From NCBI RefSeq assembly GCF_001421435.1, contig NZ_LMKA01000035.1, positions 20,861-84,860 of the forward strand: a stretch of 64,000 bases of DNA. Direction: 5' to 3'. The notes under the pieces are model-generated. The model had not been told where the DNA came from and searched no databases. It saw only the letters and a program-made list of their open reading frames with translations. The translations under genes were made by a program, and so were the position numbers. Origin of the DNA: Chryseobacterium sp. Leaf201. GTDB lineage: Bacteria > Bacteroidota > Bacteroidia > Flavobacteriales > Weeksellaceae. This document shows, one piece after another, positions 16,481 to 25,885 of the stretch (positions within the stretch are counted from its first letter, which is position 1; each line of letters opens with the position of its first letter).

Positions 16481-16625
16481 TGTTACGATTAATTAGAATT
16501 TACAAATTAACAAAAAAAATATGTTTGTTATGACTATTTATTATTGTTTTAATCAAATTAAAATTTTATAACAAACAGAATTACTGATTGCTATATAATA
16601 TTTACAATACTCTGCTGGGTCCAAA

Positions 16626-16654
16626 CAAAAAAAGGACGCTTTAAAAGCGTCCTT
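16626..16654 (-). terminator. terminator of UMF1-type transporter gene
   Basis: The perfect 10-bp stem AAGGACGCTT/AAGCGTCCTT (16632-16654) is followed by T residues on the minus strand. Confidence 0.85.
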
Positions 16655-16672
16655 CTTAAAATTATTTTCTGA

Positions 16673-18202
16673 TTATTTTTTCTGTGTATTCAGTTTCATA
16701 AACCGGATTAAAATCAGTCCTACAAAGAAGAACAGTGCCATAGAGAAAGCGGCGAACCTCATCCCCGATGCTGAAGGAAGCGTGATGTCAATTTTTGCAA
16801 AAATCCTGATCAATGCATCATATTTATCAATAAATAAAGCAAAGACAAAGGTTCCTACAATGATGGCAATTTTTTCCAGAACATCGTAAAAGCTGAAAAA
16901 CGTTGTATTTTCCATAGAATTTTCCGGAAGCAATTTAGAATAGGTAGACCGTGACATCGCCTGAAGGCCGCCCATTACAAGACCTACCACTGCTGCCACC
17001 CCATAAAACTGGTATTCTACGGTTGGGTTTTCCTTATTCAGGAAATATGCCCAGATACAGGCAACAATCCATAAAACAATAGCAATGGAAATAACATTTT
17101 TATTTCCTATTTTTCTTGATAGTCTTGAGAAAACCACGGCACCAATAATGGCTTCAATCTGGATAATCAACAGTGTCCCGATCAGTTTATCCTGAGGAAG
17201 ATTGATTTCACTTTTCCCGAACAATGTAGCCATCAGGAAAATTGTCTGCATCCCCACACTGTAAAAAAAGAAACTTGATAAAAAGAATTTCAGGTTCCTG
17301 TGTTTGAAAAGTTCTTTCCCAACTTTGAAAAGTTCATGGAAACTTTCCTTCGCAATATCTTTATAGAAGCTCATGTTGTCTTTCAACACTTCAAAAAAAC
17401 CTCCCTGGTCTTCATGTCTTTTAAAAATATTTTTATAATTCAGTAAAACAAGATCTTTCGGAAGCTTCTCCTTCACATCACCAAACTGAGGCAGGTGCTT
17501 GAACGTATATTGGGAAAAACCGAACCACCATGCTCCTGTAAAAAGAAAGCTGATTCTGGTAAACAACAGCTGCTGCTCGGGGCCTTTGGCAAAAACCTGG
17601 ATCAGTAATAAACAGATCACTACAAGGACTACGGAACCAATGTATCCGTACACATACCCTTTTGCAGAAAGTGCATCCTGTTTATCCCGTGTTGCAATAT
17701 CCGGCAGAAAAGAATTATAAAATACGAGGCTTCCCCAGAATCCTACACTGGCCGTAATACTGAACAGCAAGCCCAGAAAAACATTGTGCATTCCGGTAAA
17801 CATCGCCAATCCCATACATGAAGTAGCTCCCAGGTAACAGAAAAACTGAAGGAAAGATTTTTTATTTCCGATGGTATCTGCCAGAGAAGATAAAAAGGGA
17901 GATAACAGAACGACGATAAAAAATGAGATCGTCAGTGAATATCCGTACACCGCATCCGGCTGGTATTCTTTCCCGAAAATTTTGATCATGTGCCGTACCG
18001 GGACATCAATCCAGGTTTTTGTTTCCTCCACATACTCCTTTTTTTCATAAGCAGTTGTAAGAATGGAATAGTAAATCGGGAAAATAGTGGAAGTAATAAC
18101 CAGAGAATACACCGAGTTGGCCCAGTCATAGACTGCCCATGCTTTCATGATTTTCGGGTTATTCTTAATGTTTTGAGTTTGCAGATGCTCAATTTCAGAC
18201 AT
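16673..18202 (-). CDS. MFS transporter, UMF1/Atg22-like
   Basis: The 509-residue inner-membrane protein has about 12 hydrophobic segments. It opens with KAWAVYDWANSVYSLVITSTIFPIYY, the hallmark first helix of the UMF1 (Atg22-like) branch of the major facilitator superfamily. GLQAMSRSTYSKLLPENSMENTTFFSFYDVLEK, another conserved block, lies near residue 405. A cytosolic loop of about 60 charged residues follows helix 6. The substrate is unknown; fungal Atg22 exports amino acids from vacuoles. TATATTTG (minus, 18212-18205) is a -7 candidate overlapping the start region. Confidence 0.88.
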   Translation of the reverse strand: MSEIEHLQTQNIKNNPKIMKAWAVYDWANSVYSLVITSTIFPIYYSILTTAYEKKEYVEETKTWIDVPVRHMIKIFGKEYQPDAVYGYSLTISFFIVVLLSPFLSSLADTIGNKKSFLQFFCYLGATSCMGLAMFTGMHNVFLGLLFSITASVGFWGSLVFYNSFLPDIATRDKQDALSAKGYVYGYIGSVVLVVICLLLIQVFAKGPEQQLLFTRISFLFTGAWWFGFSQYTFKHLPQFGDVKEKLPKDLVLLNYKNIFKRHEDQGGFFEVLKDNMSFYKDIAKESFHELFKVGKELFKHRNLKFFLSSFFFYSVGMQTIFLMATLFGKSEINLPQDKLIGTLLIIQIEAIIGAVVFSRLSRKIGNKNVISIAIVLWIVACIWAYFLNKENPTVEYQFYGVAAVVGLVMGGLQAMSRSTYSKLLPENSMENTTFFSFYDVLEKIAIIVGTFVFALFIDKYDALIRIFAKIDITLPSASGMRFAAFSMALFFFVGLILIRFMKLNTQKK

Positions 18203-18212
18203 TTCAAATATA

Positions 18213-18454
18213 TATTAGTAGCACAAAAATAGAAAAACCATTGCATATTCGGTGGTTTTTATTTTTTTTAGGATCAATTTTATTGTTGCGTTAAAATACG
18301 GGTGCTTTTCCGGTCTGCTTTATTATAATTATTGTGTTGATATTACTTGATTCAAATGACATCCGGAATTATTTTTTTCTATCTCAAAATGAAGGTTTCA
18401 ATCCTTATATGATAAGCTTTAAATTTTGGATTAACAGTGATCAGACCTTAAAAC
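18213..18454. other. intergenic region, nothing recognised
   Basis: This is AT-rich sequence between the thiolase terminator and the transporter gene. A plus-strand open frame starting at 18334 runs into the thiolase gene antisense and has no coding character. I see no RNA gene or repeat here. Confidence 0.5.
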
Positions 18455-18483
18455 AAAAAATCCGAAAGCCTGAACTTCCGGAT
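18455..18483 (-). terminator. terminator of thiolase gene
   Basis: ATCCGgaAG pairs with CTTtCGGAT (18483-18475 with 18468-18460) and is followed by TTTTTTG on the minus strand. Confidence 0.6.
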
Positions 18484-18505
18484 GTATTTATCTTGTTGAA
18501 AATAC

Positions 18506-19687
18506 TTACTGTATGTTTTCAATAACAATGGCAGAAGCACCGCCACCACCGTTACAGATGGCTGCAGCACCGTATTTCCCGTTGTTCTGCTTTAAAATAT
18601 TAATCAGCGTCACAATAATTCTTGATCCTGAACTTCCCAGCGGGTGGCCAAGGGCTACTGCTCCTCCATGGATATTTACTTTAGCAGCATCCAATCCTAA
18701 AATCTTATTATTGGCAAGACCTACTACAGAGAATGCCTCGTTGAATTCAAAGAAATCAATGTCGGTAAGTTCCAGACCTGCTTTCTTAAGTGCAATCGGT
18801 AATGCTTTTGAAGGTGCAGTTGTGAAGTCTTCAGGTGCCTGGGCAGCATCAGCATAAGAAACAATTCTTGCCAGCGGCTTAAGCCCTAATTCTTCCATTT
18901 TCTCTTTTGAAACAAGGATTAACGCAGAAGCACCGTCATTAAGGGTAGATGCATTGGCTGCCGTTACCGTACCTTCTTCTTTTTTGAAAACGGTAGGAAG
19001 TGTAGGAATTTTATCAAATTTCACAGCCTTATATTCTTCATCTTCAGCAAAAACGATGGCATCTCCTTTTCTCTGAGGGATCTCAACCGCAACTACCTCA
19101 TCAGAAAACTTTCCTTCGCTCCATGCTTTGGCAGCTCTTGTGTATGATTCAATGGCAAACTGATCCTGGTCTTCTCTTGAGAAGCTGTAGTCAACGGCAC
19201 ACTTTTCTGCGCAAACGCCCATGTGTACTTTATTATAAACGTCTGTAAGACCGTCTAATACCATTCCGTCCTGCATTTTCACATCTCCTAATTTGGCTGC
19301 ATTTCTTGCATTGTAGTAATGCGGCACGGAAGACATATTTTCCATTCCTCCTGCAACAATAACGTCTGCATCACCGGCTTTGATGGCCTGAGCCGCCATG
19401 GTAACCGCCTTCATTCCTGAAGCACAAACTTTATTTACCGTAGTGGAAGGTGTTTCAATAGAAAGACCTGCTCCTATGGCAACCTGACGGGCCGGCGCCT
19501 GCCCTTCTCCCGCCTGTAAAACGTTCCCCATATAAATTTCCTGAACCGATTTCGGATCCAGGCCGATTTTGTCTAATGCTCCTTTTACCGCAACAGCTCC
19601 TAATTTTGTAGCCGGAACTGTTGATAAACTTCCCATAAAACTTCCCATCGGGGTTCTTACTGCGGAAACGATGAATACCTCTTTCAT
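18506..19687 (-). CDS. acetyl-CoA C-acyltransferase (thiolase)
   Basis: The 393-residue enzyme is full length for the family. The nucleophilic Cys88 lies in NKVCASGMKAV, HGGAVALGHPLGSSGSRI supplies the His near residue 348, and CNGGGGAS near the C terminus supplies the second Cys. It condenses or cleaves acyl-CoA with CoA, either making acetoacetyl-CoA (mevalonate and polyester routes) or ending beta-oxidation cycles. The sequence resembles acetoacetyl-CoA thiolases (MKEVFIVSAVRTPMGSF), which would fit the nearby mevalonate gene, but it is not in that operon. Confidence 0.93.
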   Translation of the reverse strand: MKEVFIVSAVRTPMGSFMGSLSTVPATKLGAVAVKGALDKIGLDPKSVQEIYMGNVLQAGEGQAPARQVAIGAGLSIETPSTTVNKVCASGMKAVTMAAQAIKAGDADVIVAGGMENMSSVPHYYNARNAAKLGDVKMQDGMVLDGLTDVYNKVHMGVCAEKCAVDYSFSREDQDQFAIESYTRAAKAWSEGKFSDEVVAVEIPQRKGDAIVFAEDEEYKAVKFDKIPTLPTVFKKEEGTVTAANASTLNDGASALILVSKEKMEELGLKPLARIVSYADAAQAPEDFTTAPSKALPIALKKAGLELTDIDFFEFNEAFSVVGLANNKILGLDAAKVNIHGGAVALGHPLGSSGSRIIVTLINILKQNNGKYGAAAICNGGGGASAIVIENIQ

Positions 19688-19749
19688 GTGTATATTATAT
19701 ATTTATTTTAATTCTTTTTAATTTAAACTCAATTATCTAGTATTCTGAA

Positions 19750-20139
19750 TTATCTGTCTGCTTTATTATTTTTTGCCAGGATAATAATCAGAGCTCCTGA
19801 AAATTCTACAATCCAGCCCCATTTTATTTTTACAATCCCGGCCAGCTTATCCTGCCATGATACAAAAGGCATAAAGCTGAAATATTTGGAAGCCTGATAC
19901 TTTACGGCAAACAAGGTAAACGAAAACAGAATAATCAACAGAACCGCAAAAATTCTTGCTGCTCCTGCCCTGTTGTTTACAATCCCAAATAAGGCACCTG
20001 CAGAAAGGATCCAACAGGCTGCAGCCAAAAAATGATCAAGTTTCCAGTAGTTCCAGTTTCCTATAACAGGAATATGAACCAATGGCAGAAAGCTTCCTGC
20101 GACTACCATCAATAAACCTAATAACTGAATGTTTTTCAT
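19750..20139 (-). CDS. small polytopic membrane protein, unknown function
   Basis: The ATG at 20139 (MKNIQLLGLLMVVAGSFLPLVHIP) is preferred over one at 20175, which would overlap the upstream terminator. The 129-residue product has four hydrophobic segments (about 5-22, 38-56, 63-82 and 105-122). Pro and Trp residues recur in the loops (PVIGNWNYWKLDHF). I recognise no family beyond a resemblance to small four-helix proteins common in flavobacteria. It lies 72 bp downstream of a barrel-protein gene, with a terminator between. Confidence 0.6.
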   Translation of the reverse strand: MKNIQLLGLLMVVAGSFLPLVHIPVIGNWNYWKLDHFLAAACWILSAGALFGIVNNRAGAARIFAVLLIILFSFTLFAVKYQASKYFSFMPFVSWQDKLAGIVKIKWGWIVEFSGALIIILAKNNKADR

Positions 20140-20162
20140 ATTTCTTAAAGCACCAAAATACA

Positions 20163-20192
20163 AAAAAAAACACATTCCTAAAAATGTGTTTT
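20163..20192 (-). terminator. terminator of the barrel protein gene
   Basis: AAACACATT pairs with AATGTGTTT (20168-20190) and runs into a T-run of nine on the minus strand. Confidence 0.7.
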
Positions 20193-20211
20193 TCTATACG
20201 ATCCATTGATA

Positions 20212-21297
20212 TTAAAAATCTAAATAAAGAAGCTCCAGACCTACCTGAATGCCGTATTTATTATCAATTTTTGCATGATCATTAAATATCGGAGTAAAAT
20301 CTTTTTTTATGAAGATATTCAATGCACCATATCCCAGTGAAAGTTTCCCCCCAAAAAGGAACCTGTTGACAGGATCTGATATGGTTTCCCTGTTTTTTAT
20401 TTTATTGCCTTCTTCATCCTTATAGAAAATATAGTTCTGGGTTGCAGCTCTGATACCACCGTAAATCCCTGCGGTAAACCTCAAATTCCCTTTAGAATTA
20501 TCAAGCATTTTTTCATTGTTCTCCACTGTATATCTGGGATTCAGAACAAAAACAAAATCCAAAGGCACTACAGCATAATAGTTTCTTAAATAAGACTTTC
20601 TAAGGGTTCCGCCCTGGAAGTCTGTGAGGTAAAGATCATGTTTACCGTCCTGTACAAATGTTTTCGGCTTCTCCGGTGAAAGAACATCTACTCTGTATCC
20701 CAGACCGATCCGATAGAATACCGGGGATGTTAATGATCCAAGCTGCCTGGTCAGCCTGAATTCCATCTGCGAAGAACTGGATCTGCCTACTCTAATCCGG
20801 GATTCATCATTATTGATGGCCAGTGATGAAGCGGATCCGGTAAGATTCATAACACCGAAACTGATGTTAAAAGTAAACGTATTTAAAAGCTCTTTAATCG
20901 TCCTGTCGCGGGATGAGTTTAGGGTAAGCACGGCATTATTCTGAGAGAAAAGATCCAGCGACTGATCCCTTGATTTTCCCATCACGATATCCTTCACTGT
21001 TTCCCGGGTGGCTGTTTCAAGATCCGCCTGCTGAGCGGTTATTTTATCATTGATAATTTCTTCATACCTTCCGGCAATCTCCGTTCTCTGCTTCTGCTTT
21101 TCATCAGAGGTTATTTTTTTCTCCTGGTAGTTTTTATCCAGTTGATCCAGCTCGGTATTCATTTTCGTTTTTTCTGAAACCACAATGCTGTCAACTTTTT
21201 TCGAGTAGCTTTTTAATTGCGGACTCATCGGTCTTTCCTGTGAAAAAGTGTACGAAAATGCCAAGACAGCCGTCATTAATGCCCATTTAGTTTTCAT
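20212..21297 (-). CDS. outer-membrane barrel-like protein with coiled-coil N-terminal region
   Basis: The 361-residue protein has a signal peptide (1-19, ending TFSQ). It then has a charged, heptad-like region (about 25-110, rich in Lys, Glu and Gln), and from about residue 140 alternating strands with a DYGLQVGLELLYLDF-like end typical of outer-membrane barrels. It is the third gene after an ECF sigma factor and an anti-sigma-like protein, 77 bp downstream of the latter. That position suggests it is the output of, or a sensor for, that envelope-stress or signalling module. No named family is recognised. Confidence 0.65.
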   Translation of the reverse strand: MKTKWALMTAVLAFSYTFSQERPMSPQLKSYSKKVDSIVVSEKTKMNTELDQLDKNYQEKKITSDEKQKQRTEIAGRYEEIINDKITAQQADLETATRETVKDIVMGKSRDQSLDLFSQNNAVLTLNSSRDRTIKELLNTFTFNISFGVMNLTGSASSLAINNDESRIRVGRSSSSQMEFRLTRQLGSLTSPVFYRIGLGYRVDVLSPEKPKTFVQDGKHDLYLTDFQGGTLRKSYLRNYYAVVPLDFVFVLNPRYTVENNEKMLDNSKGNLRFTAGIYGGIRAATQNYIFYKDEEGNKIKNRETISDPVNRFLFGGKLSLGYGALNIFIKKDFTPIFNDHAKIDNKYGIQVGLELLYLDF

Positions 21298-21374
21298 ATA
21301 TTTTTTAAGTTTTAGTCAGGGTTAGGCACCGTTCTTTTTATGAACAGTATTATAATTTTTAAAATGTCTGATAT

Positions 21375-22100
21375 TTATTTTGGATCGATGTAGACTTTCA
21401 CACCCAGTACGGTGACATTGTCTACATTCGGAACGACTTTTTTCAGTCTGAATACGCCAAATTTCCTTTCTTCCTTCGCTGTATTCTCGCGGGTCTTGTC
21501 AAATTCCCTTCCCAGAAGAAGTTCATCTGCATTGATGTAACCCGGTTTTGCTTTTTTTGTTTCTGCTAAAACAACAGGATTCTGAGTAAATCCTGCTGCT
21601 TTTTCATTTTTATTGATGATGATTTCAGGCTGAGCCTTGTCTGTCTGATGCTGTACTAAAACCTGAGTCTGGGATTGATCCCGGTCCTGATTCCTTATTT
21701 CTTCTTTCTTCTGAACAGAAACTTCAGGTGTATTACCTTCCGGAATTTTTGCTATGACTTTATCTGTTTTTCCTTCAAGAACTTCCTGATTTGGAAGTAT
21801 ATTCTGGTGTTCAGAATCTACATTTATTGGGTTTATTTTATTTTTTAAGGCATTTTTTGCCATTACCTTTGTTTGTTTATCATCAATCATGTTTTTATAT
21901 CCATTAAAATAAATCACCGTTCCTACAGAAACCATCATCAATATGATGGCAGCATACTTCCACCATTGCCCGTAAGATCTGGGTTCGCTTTTCTTATGAC
22001 TGTCCAGTTGATGATCCAGCCTGTCCCAGAGATCTGCTGAAGGTTTTATTTCAATTTCTTCATAATCAGACTTCCATTTATTCAGCATATTTTTTTTCAT
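21375..22100 (-). CDS. single-pass membrane protein, probable anti-sigma factor
   Basis: The 241-residue protein has a cytosolic N-terminal part of about 45 residues (LNKWKSDYEEIEIKPSADLWDRLDHQLD), one membrane helix (about 48-66, YAAIILMMVSVGTVIYF) and a long low-complexity periplasmic tail rich in Gln, Lys and Glu. This architecture, and its position overlapping the end of an ECF sigma gene by 23 bp, match the membrane anti-sigma proteins that accompany ECF factors in Bacteroidota. No zinc-binding anti-sigma motif is present. Codon 5 (22088) is an alternative start, leaving an 11-bp overlap. Confidence 0.65.
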   Translation of the reverse strand: MKKNMLNKWKSDYEEIEIKPSADLWDRLDHQLDSHKKSEPRSYGQWWKYAAIILMMVSVGTVIYFNGYKNMIDDKQTKVMAKNALKNKINPINVDSEHQNILPNQEVLEGKTDKVIAKIPEGNTPEVSVQKKEEIRNQDRDQSQTQVLVQHQTDKAQPEIIINKNEKAAGFTQNPVVLAETKKAKPGYINADELLLGREFDKTRENTAKEERKFGVFRLKKVVPNVDNVTVLGVKVYIDPK

Positions 22101-22626
22101 CTTTTCTTTTTTTTAAAAAGTCTACAATCCATTTTTTAGATTTGCTCAGCTGGCTTTTGCTGGTGCCTTCAGAAATATTCAGGATTTCTGCAATTTCGTG
22201 ATGCTTTTTTTCTTCAAATACATACAGGTTAAAAATCAGCCTGTAGCCGTCCGGCATTGCAGAAAAAATTTCTTCCATATTGAGCTCTTCCATTTCTTCT
22301 TCATCCCACGACTGATCAACATTTCCAATTTCTTCAACTTCTACATCGGTATACAGAATATTTTTGCTTTTGCGGATAAAGTTGATGGAATTATTCACCA
22401 CAATTTTCCTCAGCCAGAACTGGAAGCTTTTCCATTCCCTGCAGTCGTCAATTTTAGAAAAACAGGTAAAAAAGGAATTCATTAAGATGTCTTCTGCATC
22501 ATGGATGTTGTTGACATAAGAATTTGCAATGGCCAGCATTTTCGCCGAAAACATTTCGTAGAGAGCCTTCTGCCCCCGCCGGTCCTGTTCTTTTGCCAGT
22601 TTAAAATTCTGTTCCAGATTCCTCAT
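22078..22626 (-). CDS. ECF RNA polymerase sigma factor
   Basis: The 182-residue protein has sigma region 2 (about 17-85; YEMFSAKMLAIANSYVNNIHDAEDILMNSFFTCFSKI) and region 4 (about 122-172; MPDGYRLIFNLYVFEEKKHHEIAEILNISEGTSKSQLSKSKKW). It lacks regions 1 and 3, as expected for group 4 sigma factors. The segment between regions is acidic (EEMEELNMEE). It heads an operon with an overlapping anti-sigma-like gene and a barrel-protein gene, so it probably responds to an envelope signal. Confidence 0.92.
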   Translation of the reverse strand: MRNLEQNFKLAKEQDRRGQKALYEMFSAKMLAIANSYVNNIHDAEDILMNSFFTCFSKIDDCREWKSFQFWLRKIVVNNSINFIRKSKNILYTDVEVEEIGNVDQSWDEEEMEELNMEEIFSAMPDGYRLIFNLYVFEEKKHHEIAEILNISEGTSKSQLSKSKKWIVDFLKKRKDEKKYAE

Positions 22627-22679
22627 GTTTCAGTTTCTATCTGTAAGACGTACTATTTTCTAAAAGGTTGCCTTAAAAA

Positions 22680-22715
22680 CAAAAAAATTGCATTTTTTTT
22701 AAAAAATGCAATTTA
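22680..22715 (-). terminator. terminator of nucleoside permease gene
   Basis: A long A/T stem, AAATTGCATTTTTT with its complement, is followed by TTTTTTTG on the minus strand, 27 bp after the permease stop. Confidence 0.65.
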
Positions 22716-22741
22716 ATTTATTAATTATCAACACTATAAAA

Positions 22742-24076
22742 TTAATGTTTGATCTCTGCAATTTCTGCGGGGTTGTGTTTGTGCTTAAAAATTACTGCAA
22801 ATAAGATCGTAACAACTAATGCATACCCTGCAAAAATATACCATGAAGTCTTCCATCCTTCAAGCTGTAAAATTGGGTCTGCCTGTGAAAAAACGAAGTG
22901 ATTAACCACTTCCTGAGCGCCTAACATGCCAATAGTTGCTCCAAAGCCATTTGTCATCATCATAAATACACCTTGTGCACTTGAGCGGATACTTTTATGG
23001 GTCTCTTTATCTACGAAAAGTGATCCGGATACATTAAAGAAATCGAATGCAATACCGTAGACAATCATTGAAAGAACAAACATCCAAACTCCTCCACCAG
23101 GATTTCCGGTCGCAAATAATCCGAATCTTAAGACCCATGCAAACATTGCCATCAGCATTACTTTTTTTATCCCGTATCTTTTTAAAAAGAATGGGATTAA
23201 TAAAATACAAAGTGTTTCTGATACTTGTGATAACGAAATTAATGCATTTGCATTATTTGAGCCCCACGTATTCGCATATTCCGGAATTGCTTTAAAACTT
23301 GTGATGAATGGATTTGCGTAACCATTGGTTATTTGTAATGAAACCCCCAGAAACATAGAAAATATAAAAAAAATTGCCATTTTTTTCTCTTTGAAAAGAG
23401 CAAAAGCTTTTAAACCCAAAGCATCTGACAATGTCCTCTTTTCATCACTTTTATTAACTTCACAATTTGGCAAAGTGAATGAATAAATAAACAATATAAT
23501 TCCTAAAATACCAGACACAAAAAACTGATTATAGCTGTTTTGTAAACTTGGAAAATCAGTTTTATTTGAGAAATTAAAGACTAAACTTCCATCCTGAATA
23601 CCTGCAAAATTTACAAACAACATTGCACAGATAAAACCTACCGTTCCTAAGGTACGAATTGGTGGGAAAGATTTAATGGTATCATAATTATTATTGACCA
23701 AAACTGTATATGCAACAGAATTTGAAAGTGCAATGGTCGGCATGTAAAAAGTAACACTTAAACTGTACAGAAGGAATAGTTTAGAAAACTCAACACTATC
23801 TCCTGCTGTCATTCCGTAATAACCTGCCCAAATCAAGAAAACTGCTGCAAGAAAATGCGAAATCCCAAGAAGTTTTTGAGCCTGAATCCATCGATCTGCA
23901 ATGATCCCCATAATAGCGGGCATAAAAATAGATACAATCCCCTGCATTGCATAGAAAAGTCCAATTTTTGATCCCAATCCTACAGATCCCAAATAGTTTC
24001 CCATTGAAGTAAGATAAGCTCCCCAAACGCCAAACTGCAGAAAACTGAGGATGGTCAATCGTAATTTTAAACTCAT
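22742..24076 (-). CDS. nucleoside permease (NupG-like MFS)
   Basis: The 444-residue protein has 12 hydrophobic segments. The N terminus LRLTILSFLQFGVWGAYLTSMGNYL and the PAIMGIIADRWIQAQKLLG loop are those of the nucleoside:proton symporter family (NupG/XapB). It imports nucleosides across the inner membrane. It begins 17 bp after the bifunctional nuclease gene on the same strand and ends before a terminator, so the two form an operon. The sequence looks slightly more AT-rich than its neighbours, but I cannot claim transfer from this alone. Confidence 0.9.
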   Translation of the reverse strand: MSLKLRLTILSFLQFGVWGAYLTSMGNYLGSVGLGSKIGLFYAMQGIVSIFMPAIMGIIADRWIQAQKLLGISHFLAAVFLIWAGYYGMTAGDSVEFSKLFLLYSLSVTFYMPTIALSNSVAYTVLVNNNYDTIKSFPPIRTLGTVGFICAMLFVNFAGIQDGSLVFNFSNKTDFPSLQNSYNQFFVSGILGIILFIYSFTLPNCEVNKSDEKRTLSDALGLKAFALFKEKKMAIFFIFSMFLGVSLQITNGYANPFITSFKAIPEYANTWGSNNANALISLSQVSETLCILLIPFFLKRYGIKKVMLMAMFAWVLRFGLFATGNPGGGVWMFVLSMIVYGIAFDFFNVSGSLFVDKETHKSIRSSAQGVFMMMTNGFGATIGMLGAQEVVNHFVFSQADPILQLEGWKTSWYIFAGYALVVTILFAVIFKHKHNPAEIAEIKH

Positions 24077-24093
24077 TATTTATATATAATATC

Positions 24094-24696
24094 TTAATCG
24101 ATTTTCTTTTTTCTTCTTTTGATTTCTTCCTGAATCTCCAAAGCGGTATCGAAGTCTTCTTCTTTTACGGCTTCCTCCAGTAATTTCTGAAGCTCTTCCA
24201 TGGAAACGGACTTTAAATTATCTTCTTCAGTCTGAAGGGTTTCTGAAAACGGCTGTTCTTCTTTGGATACATCTTCCAGTTCCAGCAAAATTCCGGCTTC
24301 ATTAAGTACCTGCTGGGTAGTAAAGATCGGGGCATCAAACCTTACGGCCATGGCCACCGCATCAGAAGTCCGGGCATCAAGAATCAGCTCTTCTTCGTTG
24401 CTTTTATTCTTAAAATTGATATTTGAAAAAAACACGCCGTCTACAATCTGATAAATGATTACGGACACCAGTTCATAATTGGCAGAAACAATAAATTTTG
24501 TAAACAAATCATGGGTAAGAGGACGGGGCGGATGAATATCTTTCTCCAGGCCGAGGGAAATGGATTGCGCCTCGAAATTGCCTATAACAACAGGTAGCTT
24601 TATATGAGTTTCTTCATGTTCCAATAACAATGCGTACGCCCCGGATTGAGTCTGGCTGTACGATATTCCGCGAATAATTAGCTGTTTATAATCCAT
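24094..24696 (-). CDS. bifunctional nuclease family protein (DUF151) with UVR motif
   Basis: The 200-residue protein has the DUF151/BFN domain at about 5-140 (LPVVIGNFEAQSISLGLEK and ILDARTSDAVAMAVRFDAPIF). After an acidic linker there is a C-terminal UvrB/UvrC-like motif (MEELQKLLEEAVKEEDFDTALEIQEEIKRRK, about 165-195). Homologues have been reported to have DNase/RNase activity. It is co-transcribed with a nucleoside permease 17 bp downstream. TATATTTG (minus, 24709-24702) is a -7 candidate just upstream of the ATG. Confidence 0.9.
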   Translation of the reverse strand: MDYKQLIIRGISYSQTQSGAYALLLEHEETHIKLPVVIGNFEAQSISLGLEKDIHPPRPLTHDLFTKFIVSANYELVSVIIYQIVDGVFFSNINFKNKSNEEELILDARTSDAVAMAVRFDAPIFTTQQVLNEAGILLELEDVSKEEQPFSETLQTEEDNLKSVSMEELQKLLEEAVKEEDFDTALEIQEEIKRRKKKID

Positions 24697-24743
24697 GGCT
24701 ACAAATATAGATTAATTTTCAAAATTTTTTTTACTTTTTAGAC

Positions 24744-24772
24744 AAAAATAAAAGCCCGGGAAGGGGCTTTTA
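24744..24772 (-). terminator. terminator of etfA
   Basis: AAAAGCCcC-type stem, AAAAGCCC with GGGGCTTTT, is followed by T and A residues on the minus strand, 70 bp after the etfA stop. Confidence 0.5.
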
Positions 24773-24841
24773 TATGTGAATTAACTTCGTTATGGTTTTA
24801 AATTCATTATTGATCTGCGAGGCAAATGCAATAACGGTATT

Positions 24842-25789
24842 TTATCCTTTAAGTGCTTTGATCTTCTCTGTTAAAGCAGGAATAATCTGGAAAGCATCCC
24901 CTACAACACCGTAATCTGCTGATTTATAAAAAGGAGATTCAGGATCACTGTTGATAACAACAATTGTTTTGGAAGAGTTTACTCCGGCCAAATGCTGGAT
25001 TGCTCCTGAAATCCCTACTGCAATGTACAGATTCGGGGCAATTGCTTTACCGGTCTGCCCTACGTGTTCTGTATGAGGCCTCCATCCGATATCTGAAACC
25101 GGTTTGGAACATGCTGTAGCCGCTCCAAGAACGCCTGCCAAATCTTCGATCATTCCCCAGTTTTCAGGACCTTTCATCCCTCTTCCTGCAGATACTACGA
25201 TTTCCGCTTCTTTAAGATCCAATTTCCCTGAACTCTGTTCGTGAGAAATTACTTTTGTATCTTCATTGGCAACAGATAATTCCTTTACTTCTTCAGAACC
25301 TGATACCGGGTTTTCCTTCACCCCGAAAGCATTCTGGGACACGGTGATGATTACACCCGTTCCTTCCGCTTTGGCATGCATGAAACCTTTTCCTGAAAAT
25401 GCCCTTCTCTTCACCTGAAGCGGAGAAACGCTTTCCGGAGTTTCCAGTACATTGGTAATTAAAGAATACCCGTTCATTACTGCCAGCATCGGAGCAATGG
25501 AAGAAGCATCCGTGGTGTGAGGGAAAACGATAATGTTTCCGTCCGCCACTTCTTTTACAGCCTGTGCATAAGCTTTTGCTGAGAAATTTTTAAGACCTTC
25601 ATCTTTGATATTGATTACATTCGACGCTCCATACTTATACAATAAATCTGAAGAATCTGTAGGGTTTACAGAAATTGCCGTAACCGTTTCACCTGCCTGA
25701 TCTGCTACTGATTTGGCATAGGAAACAGCTTCAAAAGCCGCCTTTTTGTAAACTCCGTTTATATTTTCTGCGTATACGAATACTGCCAT
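24842..25789 (-). CDS. etfA: electron transfer flavoprotein, alpha subunit
   Basis: The alpha subunit binds FAD and passes electrons from acyl-CoA dehydrogenases to the quinone pool. The 315-residue protein has an N-terminal alpha/beta domain and the C-terminal FAD domain, recognisable by [14 protein letters not shown], the adenine loop [38 protein letters not shown] and the [20 protein letters not shown] end. It lies 96 bp downstream of etfB on the same strand; the pair forms one heterodimer. Confidence 0.96.
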   Translation of the reverse strand: MAVFVYAENINGVYKKAAFEAVSYAKSVADQAGETVTAISVNPTDSSDLLYKYGASNVINIKDEGLKNFSAKAYAQAVKEVADGNIIVFPHTTDASSIAPMLAVMNGYSLITNVLETPESVSPLQVKRRAFSGKGFMHAKAEGTGVIITVSQNAFGVKENPVSGSEEVKELSVANEDTKVISHEQSSGKLDLKEAEIVVSAGRGMKGPENWGMIEDLAGVLGAATACSKPVSDIGWRPHTEHVGQTGKAIAPNLYIAVGISGAIQHLAGVNSSKTIVVINSDPESPFYKSADYGVVGDAFQIIPALTEKIKALKG

Positions 25790-25885
25790 TTTAAATTAAT
25801 TTAAAGATTAAAAATTTAATAATTGAAAAGATGGGACTCAAAAGCTGAATTAAAACATTCTTCTTCTGATTTCCGGCTCCCAATT

